DNA of 64,000 bases from Synchiropus splendidus. Taxonomy: Eukaryota > Chordata > Actinopteri > Syngnathiformes > Callionymidae. Position 1 is the stretch's first letter. Every line of letters starts with the position of its first letter. Positions 63,001-64,000 of the stretch are shown here, in pieces. The notes beneath the pieces are model-generated. The model did no database searches. It worked only from the letters and a program-made list of their open reading frames with translations, and had not been told where the DNA came from. The stretch spans positions 10,417,031 to 10,481,030 of the forward strand of contig NC_071337.1 of NCBI RefSeq assembly GCF_027744825.2, given 5' to 3'. The position numbers and the translations under genes are program-made.

Positions 63001-64000
63001 CATCACGTTCCCGCCAGACATTATTTGTTGGCAGTCTAGAAATAAATATTTACTTCCCTCTCTTTTCCCTTTCCCATCCTCCGTTCTGCTTGGATTTTCT
63101 TTAACCCTAAATCTGTACCTGTGCCAAGCCAACTGTTCCATGTGAAATAACTTGCCTGTCTTCCAAATAAAGACTGTATTTGGTTGCTATATTTACACAA
63201 GCATGGTAGCCTCCTCCAGTGTTGGAGGAGGCTACCATGGACCTGGAAAGGTGAAGTTATTATGCTACGAAGATACACTCATGATGCAAAAAAAATAGAA
63301 CACAACCTAAAAAGGTTGTGGGTGCAGAACCAGCAGGATTGTATGAGCTCCAGTGGTACGGCAATAAGAAATATAACGTCAAACTCACTGTGATGGGAGC
63401 AGTGCTGAAACAAATCTTCCGCTTTGCAGGGATGTCCTCTTTCTTTTCTTCTGGTAGACCTGGTATCTGTGTTAGATCAGAGCCCGGGTCATAGACAATG
63501 TCTTCCTCATCATCGTCATATAGGTCGTCCTCAGGGTCAGTGCAACTCTCGCCCCAGCCTTGGTAGCAAGCATCCCCATCCGCGTTAAATATCACTCTCT
63601 CGTTCCCAGTGTACTCCTCACTTGGTTCGTCCACCTGGTCCTTGGGAGACTCACAGGTTGGATGGTCCGTTGTGGCATCTTCTTCTTGGGTGTCTTTAGC
63701 TCTAGGAGTTGGCTCAGGAGTTTTATTGGCTGTTGCAGCTTTACCTGAAGGTTTACCAGTTTCAGAGTCTTCAAAATCTTCGATGTATTTCCTTTTTTCA
63801 GAGGGTTTCTCCTCTTCGTGGCAAGAGCCGTTGACCTGGCCTCCGTTAGTTTGGGCACTTGGTTGGGTCTTCTCTGCTGCAGTACTTTTGTCCGGGGCAT
63901 TATCTTTGTTCGTTTCACATTTCAGATCTGCAGTCACAGGACCTGAACCCAAGAGGTCCTCAGATGACAAAGATGAAGGGAATTTCCCTCCCATCTTATT
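27039..64000 (-). CDS. ppp1r9a: Neurabin-1 (PP1 regulatory subunit 9A), 3' 18 exons; 5' end outside window
   Basis: This is an actin-binding synaptic scaffold that docks protein phosphatase 1. Exons, in transcript order: 64000-63389 (open at the edge), 50048-49916, 49151-49031, 46132-46028, 39232-39097, 36321-36172, 34478-34425, 34311-34082, 32244-32148, 31676-31544, 30585-30506, 29852-29690, 29621-29561, 29303-29255, 28722-28594, 27589-27566, 27426-27250, 27185-27039. All phases join, giving 866 codons plus TGA. Visible landmarks: PP1 docking motif [21 protein letters not shown] domain ([10 protein letters not shown]...[10 protein letters not shown]); [21 protein letters not shown]; coiled coil with [31 protein letters not shown] domain ([20 protein letters not shown]) and a charged C-terminus. 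The SAM domain separates it from spinophilin (PPP1R9B), and the pdk4/asb4 neighbours fit human 7q21.3. About 250 N-terminal residues, including the F-actin-binding region, are missing beyond 64000. Confidence 0.93.
27250..27426 (-). CDS. ppp1r9a: ppp1r9a SAM-domain exon
   Basis: The exon encodes [20 protein letters not shown] and [20 protein letters not shown], a sterile alpha motif as in neurabin-1 and SAMD14. It is completed by the last exon 27185-27039 ([20 protein letters not shown]), which ends in a basic helix and [15 protein letters not shown]. Spinophilin lacks this domain. Confidence 0.92.
27566..27589 (-). CDS. ppp1r9a: 24-nt ppp1r9a microexon (SLDMVDDE)
   Basis: AG (27591-27590) and GT (27565-27564) bracket exactly eight codons in phase 0, encoding SLDMVDDE; human neurabin-1 has SLDMIDDE at this place. 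The exon can be skipped without a frameshift. The sequence before the acceptor on the minus strand is CATGCTGCTGCCCTCAG. Confidence 0.85.
28150..28303 (+). mobile_element. Probable LINE 3' end with A-rich tail
   Basis: The sequence AAAATCAATAAAAACATTTTG is followed by an A-rich tail with (AAAT)n, as at the 3' ends of fish L1-type retroelements. It lies in the ppp1r9a intron between exons 28722-28594 and 27589-27566. Only the tail is recognisable. Confidence 0.4.
30589..30605. repeat. (AC)8 tract abutting a ppp1r9a splice acceptor
   Basis: On the transcribed strand this is a (UG)8 run ending directly at the acceptor CAG of exon 30585-30506. It takes the place of a polypyrimidine tract. Confidence 0.85.
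31597..31620 (-). repeat. Coding trinucleotide repeat (poly-Asn) in ppp1r9a
   Basis: AAC repeats in exon 31676-31544 encode [11 protein letters not shown]. Human neurabin-1 has a shorter NNNNN here, so the run is an ancestral feature with local expansion, and is likely length-variable. Confidence 0.8.
32640..32870 (+). mobile_element. RTE-type LINE fragment, degenerate
   Basis: Translation with a few stops reads [18 protein letters not shown], then LRQKAE-stop-LKML, and a frameshifted copy of the 'WGHV' region (LSWLGHVG). These blocks are characteristic of the reverse transcriptase C-terminus of fish RTE-like LINEs. It is in the ppp1r9a intron between exons 34311-34082 and 32244-32148, and is clearly dead. 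Confidence 0.7.
33440..33485. repeat. AT-rich imperfect hairpin
   Basis: GTTATTACCTATTATAA is followed about 10 bases later by TTATAATAGTAGGTAATAAC, its near-perfect reverse complement with a 2-base insertion. The surrounding 33360-33500 is very AT-rich. Confidence 0.5.
34082..34311 (-). CDS. ppp1r9a: ppp1r9a coiled-coil exon
   Basis: The exon encodes heptad-rich sequence including [20 protein letters not shown] and [14 protein letters not shown], among the most conserved parts of neurabins and used for dimerisation. The shorter exon 34478-34425 ([18 protein letters not shown]) precedes it. The exon 32244-32148 ([20 protein letters not shown]) continues the coil. Confidence 0.93.
35060..35105. 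repeat. hAT-like repeat end in a ppp1r9a intron
   Basis: The string GTAAAGTGTGGCCTGGGACCACAT resembles the one near 40110 (GTAAAGTGTGGTCCGGGGGCCACAT, cut here). It is of the type found at the ends of old hAT elements. Boundaries are not resolved. Confidence 0.35.
38270..38291. repeat. 22-bp perfect palindrome
   Basis: ATATTTATAGG is followed immediately by CCTATAAATAT with no spacer. It lies in the ppp1r9a intron between exons 39232-39097 and 36321-36172. Confidence 0.8.
39560..39870 (-). mobile_element. L1-type LINE 3' end
   Basis: On the minus strand, translation gives [19 protein letters not shown], similar to the C-terminal end of fish L1 ORF2, followed by a 3' UTR, CAATAAAAAAGATATG and an A-rich tail ending near 39540. 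It is 5'-truncated, in the large intron between PDZ exons. Confidence 0.5.
40108..40170. repeat. hAT-like repeat end in a ppp1r9a intron
   Basis: The sequence GTGTGGTCCGGGGGCCACAT is followed downstream by GGTGGCCCTC. It matches the type seen at 35060 and 44160. The family is inferred from the GGGGGCC/GGCCC pattern. Confidence 0.4.
42165..42340 (+). mobile_element. RTE-type LINE 3' fragment
   Basis: The sequence AGACAGTGGACATGTTGGCC, then AGGAAGACAACCAAGGAGG, TTCATGGAGTGAG and GGAGGACATGAAGAAG follow the order of the 3' end of fish RTE-like LINEs, downstream of the region seen at 32640-32870. The fragment is in the same orientation but separate. No open frame remains. Confidence 0.6.
44155..44245. 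repeat. hAT-like repeat end in a ppp1r9a intron
   Basis: The sequence CTTGGGGACCCCCCCCGGTC and a following ATGTGGCCCTCTG recall the GGCC-rich ends of the 35060 and 40108 copies. It is too decayed for boundaries. Confidence 0.3.
46028..46132 (-). CDS. ppp1r9a: ppp1r9a exon encoding the second half of the PDZ domain
   Basis: The exon encodes [20 protein letters not shown] and [15 protein letters not shown], the C-terminal PDZ strands and helix. The carboxylate-binding loop (GLGISI) is on the preceding exon 49151-49031, and the domain finishes on 39232-39097 with [11 protein letters not shown]. The three exons join in phases 2 and 2. Confidence 0.92.
47510..47695 (+). mobile_element. LINE/SINE 3' tail
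   Basis: ATTTCCCTTGGGATTAATAAAG followed by a (TTCTGA)-like tail is the signature 3' end shared by fish L2/Rex-like LINEs and their SINEs ('TTTCCCTCGGGATCAATAAAG' type; shown shortened). Upstream, TTGCACATTGTTCACATG fits the same 3' UTR. Confidence 0.5.
56167..56870 (+). mobile_element. Complete Tc1/mariner (pogo/Tigger-like) MITE, 704 bp
   Basis: The ends CAGTGGTACCTC and GAGGTGCCACTG are inverted repeats. They are flanked by TA on both sides (56165-56166, 56871-56872), the duplication made by Tc1/mariner/pogo transposases. The interior has no intact transposase. The left 500 bp recur at 15735-16220 in opposite orientation. Confidence 0.8.
57290..57760. promoter_or_regulatory. Candidate intronic regulatory block
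   Basis: The block is richer in GC than the flanking intron, has no repeat hallmark and no splice-bounded frame, and carries homeodomain/POU-like TTTAATTATGCATCA (about 57616-57630) and an E-box-rich context. It could be a conserved non-coding element; this is inference from composition only. Confidence 0.25.
60105..60345 (-). pseudogene. Possible hAT-type transposase fragment
   Basis: A 79-codon minus-strand frame contains [16 protein letters not shown] and [11 protein letters not shown]. The 'DEATD' motif with a following R/HY is reminiscent of domesticated or decayed hAT/ZMYM-like transposases (DE(S/A)TD). No flanking domain or terminal repeat was found. Confidence 0.3.
63202..63239. repeat. 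Perfect 17-bp-arm hairpin
   Basis: CATGGTAGCCTCCTCCA (63202-63218) and its exact reverse complement (63223-63239) are separated by GTGT. The hairpin lies 150 bp from the donor of the large ppp1r9a exon. The flanks are not complementary, so the stem is too short for a typical miRNA precursor. Confidence 0.9.
63389..64000 (-). CDS. ppp1r9a: ppp1r9a large 5' coding exon, partial, with PP1-docking motif
   Basis: The open frame continues past the window edge (..[10 protein letters not shown]..), so the internal ATG at 63994 is not the gene start. The segment is acidic and low in hydrophobics ([22 protein letters not shown]), like the human IDDEDEY..DDIVYEPDS region. It is followed by IPGLPEE and RKICF (63421-63407), which fits the PP1 RVxF consensus; human has RKIKF. 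The donor is GTGAGT at 63388, phase 0. Confidence 0.9.

Larger units (their letters stand above)
50049..63388 (-). other. ppp1r9a: 13.3-kb ppp1r9a intron following the large 5' exon
   Basis: No additional exon was recognised. Contents seen: one complete MITE (56167-56870), a GC-richer block at 57290-57760, a possible transposase scrap at 60105-60345, and otherwise AT-rich unique-looking sequence. Alternative first exons could hide here but show no coding signature. Confidence 0.6.

Noticed and set aside
63202..63239. Hairpin considered as a microRNA precursor
   Set aside because: Stem of only 17 bp with a 4-nt loop and non-complementary flanks; too short for Drosha/Dicer processing.
27039..64000. 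Possibility of two genes (spinophilin plus SAMD14) instead of one
   Set aside because: All exon phases join from the PDZ to the SAM domain, with no stop or new start between coiled coil and SAM, and the pdk4/asb4 neighbours are those of PPP1R9A.

Overview
This is a piece of a vertebrate nuclear genome, almost certainly a teleost fish. Genes are split into many short exons with GT/AG introns, codon use is that of vertebrate genes, and the introns hold fish-style repeats (hAT and Tc1/mariner/pogo-like non-autonomous DNA elements, 5'-truncated L2-, RTE- and L1-type LINEs, a 106-bp AT microsatellite). No bacterial operon, rRNA, tRNA or CRISPR array was seen. The gene order and orientation pdk4 (+), asb4 (-), ppp1r9a (-) is the mirror image of human 7q21.3 (PPP1R9A, PON1/3/2, ASB4, PDK4), which supports the identifications beyond protein similarity alone.

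Layout. 1-725: upstream sequence and putative pdk4 promoter with FOX-type motifs. 726-10530: complete pdk4 (pyruvate dehydrogenase kinase 4), 11 coding exons, 410 aa; its introns carry a hAT element nested inside another hAT element, two copies of a shared repeat end, and the AT microsatellite. 10531-12345: probable 3' UTR. 13424-14165: broken LINE reverse-transcriptase fragment. 14361-18357 and 18898-21903: two tandem copies of asb4 on the minus strand (ankyrin repeats plus SOCS box), each with six coding exons whose internal exons have identical lengths. 22.1-27.0 kb: a gene-poor interval where the human PON cluster would sit; only repeats were recognised.

27039-64000: the 3' eighteen coding exons of ppp1r9a (neurabin-1), minus strand, running off the right edge. 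The visible 866 codons cover the PP1-docking motif, PDZ domain, coiled coil, a low-complexity linker, a 24-nt microexon and the C-terminal SAM domain. Its introns (the largest 13.3 kb) are mostly repeats, with one GC-richer block that might be regulatory.

Functionally the genes are neighbours by ancestry, not a pathway: pdk4 is a mitochondrial fuel-switch kinase, asb4 encodes a substrate receptor of a CUL5 ubiquitin ligase, and ppp1r9a encodes a synaptic actin/PP1 scaffold. The most notable local features are the asb4 tandem duplication with a mosaic identity pattern suggesting gene conversion, an in-frame hydrophobic N-terminal extension in one asb4 copy, the nested hAT pair with both target-site duplications intact, an apparently shortened neurabin linker, and the microexon with UGC repeats next to its acceptor.
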